From contig NZ_JAVFVU010000041.1 of NCBI RefSeq assembly GCF_030929615.1, forward strand, positions 1 through 64,000: a DNA stretch of 64,000 nucleotides, given 5' to 3'. Below the pieces are notes generated by a model. That model was not told the DNA's origin, made no database searches, and saw only the letters and a program-made list of their open reading frames with translations. Position numbers and translations under genes: made by a program. Source of the DNA: Dyadobacter sp. LHD-138. GTDB taxonomy: Bacteria > Bacteroidota > Bacteroidia > Cytophagales > Spirosomataceae. Below are positions 1 through 8,727 of the stretch, in pieces. Position 1 is the first letter of the stretch; each line of letters starts with the position of its first letter.

Positions 1-1
1 C

Positions 2-274
2 TTTGAACACAGCTCAGGGAGTAGTATCAGGGGTAAAACTAAGGTTAGCCCACTTGCAAACCGAAAGATGAAAGCCTTGTTGAGTAATTGTGCTAGTGCA
101 GCAATACAGCATGACCCAGAGCTCAAACTATATTATCAGCGTAAAATAACGGAAGGAAAAGCTAAAATGAGCATTCAAAACGCCATTAAGGCAAAATTAA
201 TTAATCGCGTTTTTGCAACTGTTGCCAGAAAAAGCAAATATGTTCCAATCATGCAGTATAGCCGAACGGCCTGA
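2..274 (+). pseudogene. IS110-family transposase, C-terminal fragment cut by the window edge
   Basis: The frame is open from base 2 and ends at a stop at 272-274. The first residues read FEHSSGSSIRGKTKVSPLANRK and run into MKALLSNCASAAIQHDPEL. This is the C-terminal part of the Transposase_20 region of IS110/IS116/IS902 transposases, including the conserved G-K-x-x-x-S-P-x-A-N-R stretch. Only about 90 residues are visible of a protein that is usually 320-400 residues, so whether the upstream part is intact cannot be told. An ATG at 68 is internal and not the real start. IS110 enzymes are DEDD-type recombinases guided by a bridge RNA. The tail GMQYSRTA-like end looks normal for the family. Confidence 0.85.
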
Positions 275-307
275 AATATAAATCCAAATTGATAATATTC
301 CTTGAAC

Positions 308-359
308 ATTTTTTCTCACAATCCCCTCTCAATTACCATGGAGGGGTTGTGAGAAAAAT
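308..359. terminator. Hairpin downstream of the IS110 fragment
   Basis: The left arm (about 308-328) and the right arm (341-359) are complementary over some 19 bp, with one bulged base: TTTTTCTCACAA-CCCCTC against GAGGGG-TTGTGAGAAAAA. The loop is about 12 nt. It lies 35 bp after the transposase stop. It may be a terminator or part of the IS right end. The rest of 275-521 shows nothing coding. Confidence 0.5.
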
Positions 360-521
360 GTGGAGCTCTTACGAAGCTAAAATTGAGATTTCTTAAAAAA
401 ATTATATGCCAAAATTTGTTTTGATCTTAGAATTCCGAGCGGTCATTTCTTTGAAATTCGATTTCATAAACTTGTTTGAGGTGAGATTCAACAAGTTTAA
501 CGACTGGCTCTCATTATTAGT

Positions 522-1139
522 TTAATACAATCCAAAACATACTCTTATTTCTGAGAGAGGATTCTCTACTTCCACGGTCAGGTACTCGTAAAAAGATTCA
601 GCAAAAGAGTATTTTATCTCACTCAGATTGATATCATTCCTCTTAAATTCGTGGACAATAAAAGATTCAACCTTTCTTTTGGTTGATCTCCACTGACGTA
701 ATGTCCCTTCCGATCTTAGACCTTTCTTAACCTTTTTTGTAAAAGACTTAATGAAATCTGTGAATACCGGCACCAGTGTTTGCAGAGCAACAGGTTCACT
801 TTTCGATTGTTTGTCATAATGGACCGGAAGCCCCAGGTAGACGTTTTTGAGCATTGCGCTTGTAATCTGTGCATGCAGCGTTTGCAATACCATAAAATGA
901 CGTTCCAGATCGGACTTAATTTGCAGGATCTTCTGGTTGGTGATTTTAGCTTCCATACCGCCTTCGGTCACCAGCTTAAGCTCATTGTCCCAGAACTGAG
1001 GATCTACTTTCCTGCCAAGGGAAATCTCGTCCTCTCTGCCTTCAATGGTAATCCGGGCATAAATGGGCGCTCTGCCGTCTTTGGTTGCCTTGGCTTTAAA
1101 AATCCAAAGCAAAATTGAGAGTTTCTGATTGCTTTTCAT
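522..1139 (-). pseudogene. Truncated tyrosine recombinase/integrase (N-terminal half)
   Basis: The 205 residues match the Bacteroidota type of phage/transposon integrase. An arm-binding domain (about 1-95) carries the family pattern LLWIFKAKATKDGRAPIYAR and RKVDPQFWD, and is followed by a SAM-like core-binding domain (about 115-190). The usual protein is about 400 residues with a catalytic C-terminal half carrying R-H-R-Y. Here the frame ends after VENPLSEIRVCFGLY and no catalytic residues follow on the minus strand. The protein should therefore bind DNA at best and cannot recombine. It is probably the leftover of an integrated element. Confidence 0.85.
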
Positions 1140-1361
1140 TCTTCACACTTTTAAGTTATCAAATCGTTTTTCCGGATATACCGGAACGAAACATTGATTT
1201 CCTCAAAACCACAACACATCAGCTGTTTTCGGAAATTCGGTTACCCAATTTACAAATTCAAATGGGTAACTGAATGGGTAACCGATTTCTTTGGTTTACC
1301 TTGATCGTGAATGAACTGCTTTTTTGTGTAAAATACTGATTACCAGTACAGTTTAAACAAA

Positions 1362-1405
1362 AAAAGCGCACCTTAGTGCGCTTTTCGTGATCCCACTGGA
1401 ATCAC
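1362..1405 (-). other. Intrinsic terminator next to a possible tRNA-3'-end/att-core remnant
   Basis: The hairpin has arms AAAAGCGCAC (1362-1371) and GTGCGCTTTT (1376-1385) with the 4-nt loop ctta. Read on the minus strand it ends in a T-rich run. Directly upstream on that strand is GTGATTCCAGTGGGATCACG (1386-1405), which looks like the 3' end of a tRNA (T-stem end plus acceptor) and could be an att core. The alternative is that these 20 nt are only a second small hairpin (GTGAT...ATCAC). The rest of 1140-1895 is AT-rich and shows no gene. Confidence 0.4.
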
Positions 1406-1895
1406 AATTTATGCACAAACTCTATTGATTATCAATAAGTTACAAATTGCATTTTAGCAGGTGACTGAATTGGTGACCGATCAGAATGAGTTGATTAGAT
1501 CAGCTCTGATTCATTCTCTATGATAAATTTAGTCATTTTGGTTGTTAATTACAACGCTCAATTTCGTCTTAAAGGTCTGATTACTGTCAAATGGGTAATT
1601 ATAAAATCTGACCGCTACACAAAGTACTTCATTCTTTAAATGAAAGTCTACCGTAAAAGGCAACTAATCACCTCTAATAAAGTTCTAAAAATTACGTAAA
1701 TAATTACATATAAATTAAAACAAAATTCAGTTTAACGCGTCATATATACAACGAGAAGTCATTTATGGCAATGATCTAACACTAGCAGTTTCGACCGTAA
1801 CAAGTGATACAAAGTGGAGAAATACTCATTTAAATGATGTAGAGGATCGTGAGCGTTGAATGTAAATCTCCACTTGATCTTTTTTACTGATAGGA

Positions 1896-2540
1896 TCAGT
1901 TTGTATCTTCAGCTGCTTGCTGAAGGTCTTCTTTTATAAATTCCCAGTATTTTCCCCGTAGACAAATAGGTTCAAAATCTTCATCTGCCTTACTGAAATC
2001 TTTGAAGTTTTGCTGAATCAGCTCTCTGTCATGGTTATATTCGTAACGTAGCCTATGGAGCTCTAACATTTCGGCAATACTATATTTAGGCAATAGCTCA
2101 TGCAAATCCCAAAAATCCTTTTTTCTTCCGCCTCGCTGCACTACATCTATTTTCATAGCTATTATTTCCTCAATAGTTGCTAGTCTAATATTGTCTTCCA
2201 ATAAAGCGGGTTGTATAAATGGATCTGTATAAAAAACATCCAGTTTGACACTATTGTCGCTACCTGTACCGATGACGTAAGACTTTCCAATCGCAGCAGG
2301 CATATCAGAAAAGTTTCCTACGTAGGTAAATGTGTCCCTAAGAATAGTCTCTAAAACTTTAAAATCTATGCTGCCGTAAGGAGCATCAGTAAACAGGTCT
2401 ATATCCACAGAGATCCGATGCCCAACCTGCAAGCTCAGCGCCGTACCGCCAACTAGTCTGAAATCATCAAACTCTTTAATATTCATTAACGAGAGAAGGC
2501 TTTCCCTCAGAAGATTATTCACGGTGTCATAATACAACAT
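1896..2540 (-). CDS. AbiEii/AbiGii-family nucleotidyltransferase toxin
   Basis: This 214-residue protein belongs to the AbiEii/AbiGii toxin family (DUF1814-type nucleotidyltransferase fold). The diagnostic block is at about residues 30-52: LVGGTALSLQ, then GHRISVDIDLFTDAP, giving the GG-x(n)-DxD metal/NTP site. A later conserved basic stretch (MKIDVVQRGGRKKDFWDLHEL, about 129-149) is also typical. AbiE toxins transfer nucleotides to cellular RNAs and act in type IV toxin-antitoxin or abortive-infection systems. The upstream gene on the same strand encodes an XRE-type DNA-binding protein 9 bp away, so the two form an operon. In this pair the antitoxin is an HTH protein rather than the classical AbiEi. 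The function is inferred from the family. Confidence 0.88.
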   Translation of the reverse strand: MLYYDTVNNLLRESLLSLMNIKEFDDFRLVGGTALSLQVGHRISVDIDLFTDAPYGSIDFKVLETILRDTFTYVGNFSDMPAAIGKSYVIGTGSDNSVKLDVFYTDPFIQPALLEDNIRLATIEEIIAMKIDVVQRGGRKKDFWDLHELLPKYSIAEMLELHRLRYEYNHDRELIQQNFKDFSKADEDFEPICLRGKYWEFIKEDLQQAAEDTN

Positions 2541-2549
2541 GGCTATCTT

Positions 2550-3041
2550 TTACAATCCTTGTTTATGCAACGAAAGAGGCTTTCTTTTTTCAGAAACAAG
2601 TACGGATTGAATCTTTACCTTTCCATAGAATCTTGTAATCTCTTCCTTTTCTTCATCATTTCCGCGTTCAAAAACCCTTCTAATTACGGCCGTAGCCTGC
2701 TTCTCCCAATCTATGCGACTGATATCCGTATCCCAAAATAGCGCCTTTCTAAGAATCGATAGATTAGGTACAAGATTTATCTGTCTCTCCTTTTCTTTCC
2801 TGATATCAAAGAACGCCTGTAACATTACAAATACACCCTCCTCAAGATCCAGTTCTTTTTCAATTCTAAGCGCAAGGGAAGTCGTGATACTGCGTTTTCC
2901 TTTAATGATCGCATTAAAGCTTTGTGGATATTCAGAAATTGACATCGCAAATGGGCGCTGCTTGAGCGACCGCTTTTTTAGCTCGCGTTCAAGAACAATT
3001 CCTGGGTGAATGCCTCTATACTTTTCAAACCGATTTTCCAT
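2550..3041 (-). CDS. XRE/HigA-like antitoxin or regulator
   Basis: The start is placed at the ATG at 3039-3041, giving 163 residues beginning MENRFEKYRGIHPGIVLERE. The longer upstream frame has no family resemblance. The N-terminal third resembles HigA-type antidote proteins: HPGIVLERELKKR, then an HTH region around SISEYPQSFNAIIKGKRSIT and LALRIEKELDL. The rest is a charged C-terminal extension of unknown role. It sits 9 bp before the AbiEii toxin gene and is the probable cognate antitoxin and autorepressor. A TAnnTTTG promoter box (3046-3053) lies almost on the start codon, so the mRNA would be nearly leaderless. Confidence 0.8.
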   Translation of the reverse strand: MENRFEKYRGIHPGIVLERELKKRSLKQRPFAMSISEYPQSFNAIIKGKRSITTSLALRIEKELDLEEGVFVMLQAFFDIRKEKERQINLVPNLSILRKALFWDTDISRIDWEKQATAVIRRVFERGNDEEKEEITRFYGKVKIQSVLVSEKRKPLSLHKQGL

Positions 3042-3045
3042 GATA

Positions 3046-3053
3046 CAAATATA
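3046..3053 (-). promoter_or_regulatory. TAnnTTTG -7 promoter box of the toxin-antitoxin operon
   Basis: On the minus strand the sequence reads TATATTTG, a perfect match to the Bacteroidota -7 element. It ends 4 nt before the ATG at 3041. I see no convincing TTTG -33 element at the expected distance. Transcription would begin at or just before the start codon. Confidence 0.5.
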
Positions 3054-3117
3054 AACATTTTTGCTTACATCTGTGTCGTGTTTTTGCAAAAAATCAGCTG
3101 ATAACACAAAAAACAAC

Positions 3118-3634
3118 AGTGGGGTAAATTCTTCACGCCAGTTTTTACGCGGATGTGTTCGGGCGCGCTGGACGAGGTTGGATACGGATTGATACTACAT
3201 GTCAAGCAATTCGGCAATTTCGTAATCATCCAGATTTTGATAAAACTTTAGATACAAAACCTCCTTCTCCACTAAGGAATCGCATTAATAACATGGTTCC
3301 GTTGCAAAAGTCGCTGCTGCTTCCGTTTCCGACTGAAGCCATTGATCCTGTATGGAAAATGTGACCATAAAATGATAATCATCCGCCTTGGACTCTTTAA
3401 ACTGGATGTTATCATTACCTCTCGTCGAACGATGTATTTTTCGCATCAAAGAAACCAGCAGATAGGTATACAAAGAGGCCCTGGAACAGTCTTTTACCAA
3501 TTCCTTATAATTGGTAAGCTTTCTTCCATAGCCGATAAGGAATATCGCTTGATCATACCCGTAAAAGCTTCGGCATCACCCGCGCGGACTGCTTCCCACA
3601 AAGCACTATCTGATAATTCGGATTGCAATGACAT
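3118..3634 (-). pseudogene. Decayed FecI/RpoE-type ECF sigma factor
   Basis: Pieces of one sigma factor appear in order on the minus strand but in different frames. From the ATG at 3634 comes MSLQSELSDSALWEAVRAGDAEAF, the classic region 2.1 start. Then follow YGRKLTNYKELVKDC and RKIHRSTRGNDNIQFKES. Finally region 4 reads EKEVLYLKFYQNLDDYEIAE, LLDM, stop, YQSVSNLVQRAR. At least two frameshifts and an in-frame TAG break it. No FecR gene follows, so it is the relic of a lost sigma/anti-sigma locus. It lies directly upstream of the XRE/AbiEii pair. Confidence 0.8.
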
Positions 3635-4010
3635 ATCGGAGGAGCCTTTCCCAGGAACTGAAACAATGAATCATTATTGAACAAATTTAATAATTTTCAT
3701 TCTCAATCCTCGGGGATTTAATCCAAAATCAGTAAAATCTGTTCTATTGATACACATTTCGTCCATTTGCTCAGCCAACTGAACGATAACTCTCGAATCC
3801 CTAATAGTCTTTTTCTAATAAAGTGGTAAGTAAAGAAATTGGCCTGGTTACCGGAGCGTTACCCCACTTTTTAGAACAACCATGCTACCTGTGCAAGTTT
3901 CTCAAAAATCAGGATGGTGAGTTTAATACTTACAAGATCAAATTTTAGCATCACTATGGTTTTTAAGGATTTTGAGTTTGAAATAAAAATTGGATTTCTG
4001 GAATGACTAT

Positions 4011-4080
4011 GTCACCCTTTCAGGGTTATGAACTGAATGTTTTCTCGTATTTCTACAAAAATATCATCCCTTCGGGATTA
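4011..4080. repeat. Two small palindromes in AT-rich spacer
   Basis: ACCCT-ttc-AGGGT lies at 4014-4026 and ATCCC-ttc-GGGAT at 4066-4078. They share the same loop and are about 40 bp apart. Short palindromes of this form occur repeatedly between genes in Bacteroidota. I cannot assign them to a named repeat family. Otherwise 3640-4170 shows nothing coding. Confidence 0.3.
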
Positions 4081-4174
4081 TCCATAAACTTAAACAACTT
4101 CACTGTTTAAAGGGTATTGCTGAAAATTAAGACCATAATCAACTTTTCACGATAAAACTAAAATTTTTGAAATA

Positions 4175-4300
4175 ATGAGATCAATATACACTACCTCATT
4201 GATTCTGAATGGATTCCTTTTGGAGTCGACCGCCTTTGCCCAGCGTAAGTTCGCATTTCCCGCTATTGTGGCTCCGTTTTACGGCATACCAAAACCGCAA
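4175..4300 (+). pseudogene. Possible exported-protein stub (signal peptide only)
   Basis: From the ATG at 4175 the frame reads MRSIYTTSLILNGFLLESTAFAQ. This has the shape of a Sec signal peptide ending in AFAQ, although a glutamate interrupts the hydrophobic core. After about 40 residues it runs into the hairpin and IS982 remnant, so nothing recognisable follows. It may be the 5' end of a gene destroyed by insertion, or chance. Confidence 0.25.
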
Positions 4301-4331
4301 CACCCGTCATACTCTGGGAGTATGACGGGTG
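4301..4331. terminator. Perfect 14-bp hairpin beyond the MFS gene
   Basis: Arms CACCCGTCATACTC (4301-4314) and GAGTATGACGGGTG (4318-4331) enclose a 3-nt loop. It lies about 175 bp beyond the end of the locus A operon on the minus strand and at the edge of the IS982 remnant. There is no proper T-tract, only a short TTTT further on. It could be the operon terminator or an IS end. Confidence 0.5.
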
Positions 4332-4503
4332 CGGAACACAACGCCCTTGAAAGATAACCTTTATCAGCATAGGTTTTGTCAAACAGTTGTTCAACGCGTT
4401 TTTTTAATGTGTTTAGAATTGCGATCATCCACATTACATTTGGTCAATAAAAGGATGATACTTCTCCCTTTTCATTACAAGCATACTTTTTGAGCGCTGT
4501 GAT
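4332..4503 (-). pseudogene. IS982-family transposase remnant
   Basis: Read on the minus strand in two frames, the pieces are KYACNEKGEVSSFY, then LTKCNVDDRNSKHIKK, then KRVEQLFDKTYADKGYLSRAL. The NVDDR and ADKGY blocks, in this order and spacing, are the core of the IS982 DDE domain. A stop and a frameshift separate the pieces, and both ends of the gene are missing. The remnant occupies the space between locus A and the left accessory region. Confidence 0.7.
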
Positions 4504-4505
4504 TT

Positions 4506-5747
4506 TCATTGTTTTATAGTAAGGGACAAGGAATCCTGTTTAAAAAAGTACTTTGAAGCAATCAAAATGCATATCCCGCCAATTATATAAGCAATGCACA
4601 GCGTCGACAATCCGTCCGAGAGGCCGAGTGTAGGTTTGAGATATCCCAGTAAAAACGGTGCCATGGCGCTCGTTACAAAGGCAAACATGGATATCAACCC
4701 TATCGAAGTGGCCCGGAAGCCTGGAGCAATTACAGAAAACAGGGTCGTGTATAAATTTGCTTCATAGACTCCTCTAAAAAATCCGAAACCACAAAGGGCA
4801 ACATAAGTAAAGAAAGGCGTCCCAGTCTGACCCAGCATGAAAATAAATGGCGCCCCGCAGATCAATCCCATACTTTGGATAATTAAACGTCTGTGGTTGC
4901 CACCGAGCGCTATTTTATCAGAGTACCAGCCACCTGCCAGCACACCGGCAAAAGCAAAAACATGATGATAAAACATCGAAGAAAAGCCTGCTTCTGAAAT
5001 AGAAAGACCGAATTTTTCATGCAAGAAAGTGGGCATCCACGTCAGATACCCCACGTTGACAAACACCAGGCATGCGAAAGCGCCGCCGAGTAACAAAGCG
5101 GTTGGCTTTTCGAAAAGAGCAAGAGCTGCCTGTTTAAGAAAGGTTTTCCGATCGGTTACCGTCGCGGTCTGCGACACTGGAATGGTCGGTTTAAGCCGCC
5201 ACGCCAACACGGCCGCCAGTACAATGCCAATGCCTCCAAACAGATAAAATGTATTTTTCCATCCGTAGGCCTGTGCAACATATCCCCCAACAATTCCACT
5301 TAAGATGACGCCTGCATACAGAGAAGTCTGGTGCACCGACATGGCCAGTGCCCTGGTTTTCTCATGATACTCACCGATCAGCGCGTTGGCAGCGGGTGCG
5401 TAAAACGCTTCTCCCCCGCCTACTGCAATGCTTCGGAATAATACCAGATGTATCAGGGTAATACTGGTACCAGTCAGTAAAGTAGCTGCACTCCAGAAAA
5501 GCACACTGAAGTAAATTATTTTTTTACGACTGAACAGATCTCCCGCAAACCCTGCAATAGGTATAAATATACCGATCGTCAGAACAAAAATCGAGGAGAC
5601 CAGGCCGAGCTGAGCATCTGTCAGACCGAGGTCAGCTTTTATCAGCGGCATGGCAATATTGAAGATTTGCCGGTCGGCCTGGTTGAAAAAAAAAGCAAGC
5701 CAGAGCCAAACCAACATTTCCCACTTATAGAGAATTTTAATTTTCAT
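4506..5747 (-). CDS. MFS transporter (sugar-acid/anion:cation symporter-like), locus A
   Basis: The protein has 413 residues and about 12 predicted membrane helices, beginning WLAFFFNQADRQIFNIAMPLIKADLGL. The first loop motif reads GDLFSRKKIIYFSVLFW, the MFS motif A region. Together with the RSIAVGGGEAFYAPAANALIGE stretch, this places it with the ACS-type carriers that include hexuronate and aldonate permeases. It is the last gene of the locus A operon, 10 bp after the SDR gene. A close paralogue occupies the equivalent place in locus C (26916-28151). The substrate is inferred from neighbours: a monomer released from the glycan taken up by the SusCD pair, probably acidic. Confidence 0.88.
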   Translation of the reverse strand: MKIKILYKWEMLVWLWLAFFFNQADRQIFNIAMPLIKADLGLTDAQLGLVSSIFVLTIGIFIPIAGFAGDLFSRKKIIYFSVLFWSAATLLTGTSITLIHLVLFRSIAVGGGEAFYAPAANALIGEYHEKTRALAMSVHQTSLYAGVILSGIVGGYVAQAYGWKNTFYLFGGIGIVLAAVLAWRLKPTIPVSQTATVTDRKTFLKQAALALFEKPTALLLGGAFACLVFVNVGYLTWMPTFLHEKFGLSISEAGFSSMFYHHVFAFAGVLAGGWYSDKIALGGNHRRLIIQSMGLICGAPFIFMLGQTGTPFFTYVALCGFGFFRGVYEANLYTTLFSVIAPGFRATSIGLISMFAFVTSAMAPFLLGYLKPTLGLSDGLSTLCIAYIIGGICILIASKYFFKQDSLSLTIKQ

Positions 5748-5757
5748 GAGTTGTTCA

Positions 5758-6510
5758 TTAATGCATCATACCGCCATTGACATCGATCGTGGTTCCGGTA
5801 ATATAATTACCACCTTCACCACATAGAAAGGCCACAGTCAGTCCGATGCTTCTGGGTTTGCCGATACCCAGCGGAATGGATAAACTCAGTTTTTCGATCC
5901 CTTCGGCTCCGTGCGTTTTCAATAATAATTCTGTTTCTATCAATCCGGGTGCGACGGCATTTACGTTAATTCCCAACGGTGCCCCGGTGCGTGCGAGGGT
6001 TTTTGTAATACCCAGCATACCGCTTTTCGTTGCTGCATAATGCACATGACCAAACAGGGCTCCCCTTTCGCCAACGACAGAACTGATATTGATGATCCGT
6101 CCCGATTTCTGTTCGGACATAATTTCCATGGCTTCCTTGGAGCATAAGAAACAGCTGGTTAGGTTCGTATTGATAATGTAGTGCCAGTCTTCCTCGGTAG
6201 CCGCAAAAATATCCTTCGCCTGCGAAGTCCCGGCATTGTTAACGAGAATGTCCAGCTGTCCGAAATTATCCCGGATCGCTTTGAACATGGCACGCACTTC
6301 TCCGGCCATGCTCACATCTGCATCAGCGAGCATCACGCGCCTCCCCATCGCCTCGATCTGAGAGGCGATCGCCTCTCCCTCATAATTCAGTTTTTTATCA
6401 TTTATAATAATATCAGCACCCTTTTCTGCCAGCACAAGTGCAATGCCTTTACCGATTCCCCGGGCTGAGCCCGTTACGAGTGCTACCTTTCCTTCCAGTT
6501 CCAATTTCAT
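5758..6510 (-). CDS. SDR-family NAD(P)-dependent oxidoreductase, locus A
   Basis: This is a 250-residue classical short-chain dehydrogenase. Visible motifs are the cofactor loop TGSARGIG (13-20), NNAG (91-94), the catalytic serine in NISS (141-144) and Y158-x-x-x-K162. The length is normal for a FabG-like cytosolic enzyme. It sits 10 bp upstream of the MFS gene and 12 bp downstream of the DUF6259 gene, so it is cotranscribed. The likely role is oxidation or reduction of the imported sugar or sugar acid. The paralogue at 28154-28909 shares long identical stretches such as SSVVGERGALFGHVHYA. Confidence 0.93.
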   Translation of the reverse strand: MKLELEGKVALVTGSARGIGKGIALVLAEKGADIIINDKKLNYEGEAIASQIEAMGRRVMLADADVSMAGEVRAMFKAIRDNFGQLDILVNNAGTSQAKDIFAATEEDWHYIINTNLTSCFLCSKEAMEIMSEQKSGRIINISSVVGERGALFGHVHYAATKSGMLGITKTLARTGAPLGINVNAVAPGLIETELLLKTHGAEGIEKLSLSIPLGIGKPRSIGLTVAFLCGEGGNYITGTTIDVNGGMMH

Positions 6511-6522
6511 GTAAATCCTTAG

Positions 6523-8679
6523 CTATTTCTTTTTGTAAAGCGCAACAAGGACCTCTTGCGGCTTGATCGTACCAGGTAATTGCTTGTTACTGCCATCAAC
6601 GGTGGATACGCCCGTTAACGCAAATCCTTTCACATTCAATTTTATGTTTTCAGGAGCGGCATTGTCATTCCAAAGGACAACCGCCATCAAGTCGTCTTTT
6701 ACATAAGATTTGGAGACTATCCTTTCGTTTTCATTCATCAGAAGTTCTTCATCCGAAAACTTACCCTGTCCAAGAATATCCCAGTGTTTTTTTCTTAGCG
6801 CAGTTATTTTGGCCGCATAGTTTCTCCATTGCGGGGTTCTGTCCTCCAGCACATAATCAACGTCGTCCAGGTAACGCAGTTCCATTTCCAGTCTTAACCC
6901 GAAGGTGAGGGCATAATTGGCCACTTGCGGCGTGATGTAGGGAAATGGATTCCGGATCGTGATCACCGTGTTGGGGAAACAGTAGCGAAATAGTTCAGGG
7001 TAATTAATGATAGCCGCAGATTTATCATCCACCAGTTTCAGGCGGGTACCCTGGCTATCAGCATTTGTATTGATCCCATGAAGACCGTCGGCAAATTGCG
7101 AATATACATCGGTTATGTGCTCAGTAAAAAAAGCATATTCAGGATTGATTTTCTTGGTCTGCACCTGGATCTTACTTAGTAACTGTAACCGTCCCTGAGT
7201 ATAGGAAAGCGATGGCTTACCTTTGAAATGCGCATGCGATTCGTCGAAACACGGGTTTGGCGGCATTCCGCCTATCTGGTCATACAATATTCCATTGGGT
7301 CCGTATGCATAAATATCCTGTGCTTTTTCAGTCATCAGATCATGCCAGGCCGTGCTGGTGGGGCAAACTGTAGAGAATGTTTTCGAGGTAAACGATCTTA
7401 AAAACTCACTATTGCTCGCCTTATTGTATTTTTCGTAATATGGAACCCCCCATATCGATTTCGATTCCAGCTTATGACCCGTGCTCTTGTAATACGGAGA
7501 AGTTACATCCATCAAATGCCCCTGATAGTATAACGTCACATGTCCACCAGCCTGCTGCACCTTCTGAATATTTTCCTTTAAGGCAGATGCTCCGCCCAGC
7601 GAACCGCTGACATCAACATCCGGGTACATATTGTCGTGCCCGCTATCATACCAGCCAAATAACCCCAGTGCATCACAGCCGTGTGCCTTTGCCAGTTCAT
7701 GCAGCTTAGGTAGTTTTTCATACCGCCACATTTCGTCTCCGAACTGCTGTTTGTTGATTACCAGGAAATAGCCCATCATGTCCCTCACCCAGGGTGTAGG
7801 AGCATAATCTTTCCGCCAGGACGATGCCCACCTCGCATAATCATCAGCCCCTTTTCGCCACGAACCGGTATATAGCATCATGACCGATTGCGGGCTTTGC
7901 CATTTTTGGTTGGTTTTGACAAAAGACAGCCTGTTGATCGTCATGGTAATAGACCCCGGCTCTTTTTTGCTGCCTCTCACGCTGAGCACGCTCGAATAAA
8001 ATTCCGCATCCCGCCCTGAGAAGTAAAGACATTCGTGTCCGTCCACCAACGACATCCACTGCATACTCGCGTTACCGGGGTAGTTAATGCTTTTGGCATT
8101 GGGCTCTTCCCTTGTATCGCGCATGCCAGTGAGCAGATCGCCAATATTGGTGCACCATTCACCTGATTGGTTGGGCCATAACAAATCAGGCTTTCCGACA
8201 CCTAGTGTTTTGATCACGCCCAGCTGAGGATATATAAAATCGGTAATCATCAGATCTTTCTGGCGGTTATCGATTTCAGCATCGAAAGTCAGTTTTCCAT
8301 CCTTCAAAGCAATCGTCAACTCCAGGGATACATCACTGGTTGCGTCCCTGGTCACGATTTTATCGAGGATAACTACCAGAGCATTGCCCGTTTTTTTGAT
8401 CCGGTATGTTTGTTTTTCCGGAAAAACAACATCTTCCCAGTTTCCACCGCGCTGCGCCACCATTTTAAAAATTCCGCTGGAGGCATGATCGATGACGTTA
8501 CCGTATTTGTTTGTTTTGTTTTCAAGATGAACGATCCGGGCTGATGCGTCCAAGGTCAGTTTGAGCTGCGAATCTTCAATCGTCCAGTTTTTTGCGTTGT
8601 CTTGCGCCTTCGTCTCCCGAAAAGAAGTCCACAAAAAAACCGACGCGGAGGCTATGAGTATGGCAATATAATTTTTCAC
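6523..8679 (-). CDS. Exported DUF6259 protein, probable glycoside hydrolase, locus A
   Basis: The protein has 718 residues with a Sec signal peptide (MKNYIAILIASASVFLWTSF, about 1-25). The N-terminal third is beta-rich. The middle shows a TIM-barrel-like series: CDALGLFGWYDSGHDNMYPD (about 334-353), then GGHVTLYYQGHLMD, then YGPNGILYDQIGGMP (about 458-472) with a candidate acidic residue. The latter part reads ITIRNPFPYITPQ. This pattern corresponds to DUF6259, a family thought to be glycosidases but poorly characterised. The position directly after susD supports periplasmic or surface glycan cleavage. Its paralogue in locus C is at 28950-31082. The catalytic residues are my inference. Confidence 0.75.
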   Translation of the reverse strand: MKNYIAILIASASVFLWTSFRETKAQDNAKNWTIEDSQLKLTLDASARIVHLENKTNKYGNVIDHASSGIFKMVAQRGGNWEDVVFPEKQTYRIKKTGNALVVILDKIVTRDATSDVSLELTIALKDGKLTFDAEIDNRQKDLMITDFIYPQLGVIKTLGVGKPDLLWPNQSGEWCTNIGDLLTGMRDTREEPNAKSINYPGNASMQWMSLVDGHECLYFSGRDAEFYSSVLSVRGSKKEPGSITMTINRLSFVKTNQKWQSPQSVMMLYTGSWRKGADDYARWASSWRKDYAPTPWVRDMMGYFLVINKQQFGDEMWRYEKLPKLHELAKAHGCDALGLFGWYDSGHDNMYPDVDVSGSLGGASALKENIQKVQQAGGHVTLYYQGHLMDVTSPYYKSTGHKLESKSIWGVPYYEKYNKASNSEFLRSFTSKTFSTVCPTSTAWHDLMTEKAQDIYAYGPNGILYDQIGGMPPNPCFDESHAHFKGKPSLSYTQGRLQLLSKIQVQTKKINPEYAFFTEHITDVYSQFADGLHGINTNADSQGTRLKLVDDKSAAIINYPELFRYCFPNTVITIRNPFPYITPQVANYALTFGLRLEMELRYLDDVDYVLEDRTPQWRNYAAKITALRKKHWDILGQGKFSDEELLMNENERIVSKSYVKDDLMAVVLWNDNAAPENIKLNVKGFALTGVSTVDGSNKQLPGTIKPQEVLVALYKKK

Positions 8680-8727
8680 TAATAGCTATTTGATAAGTAA
8701 AACCATTGTTTAGGCCAGATAAGAAAA

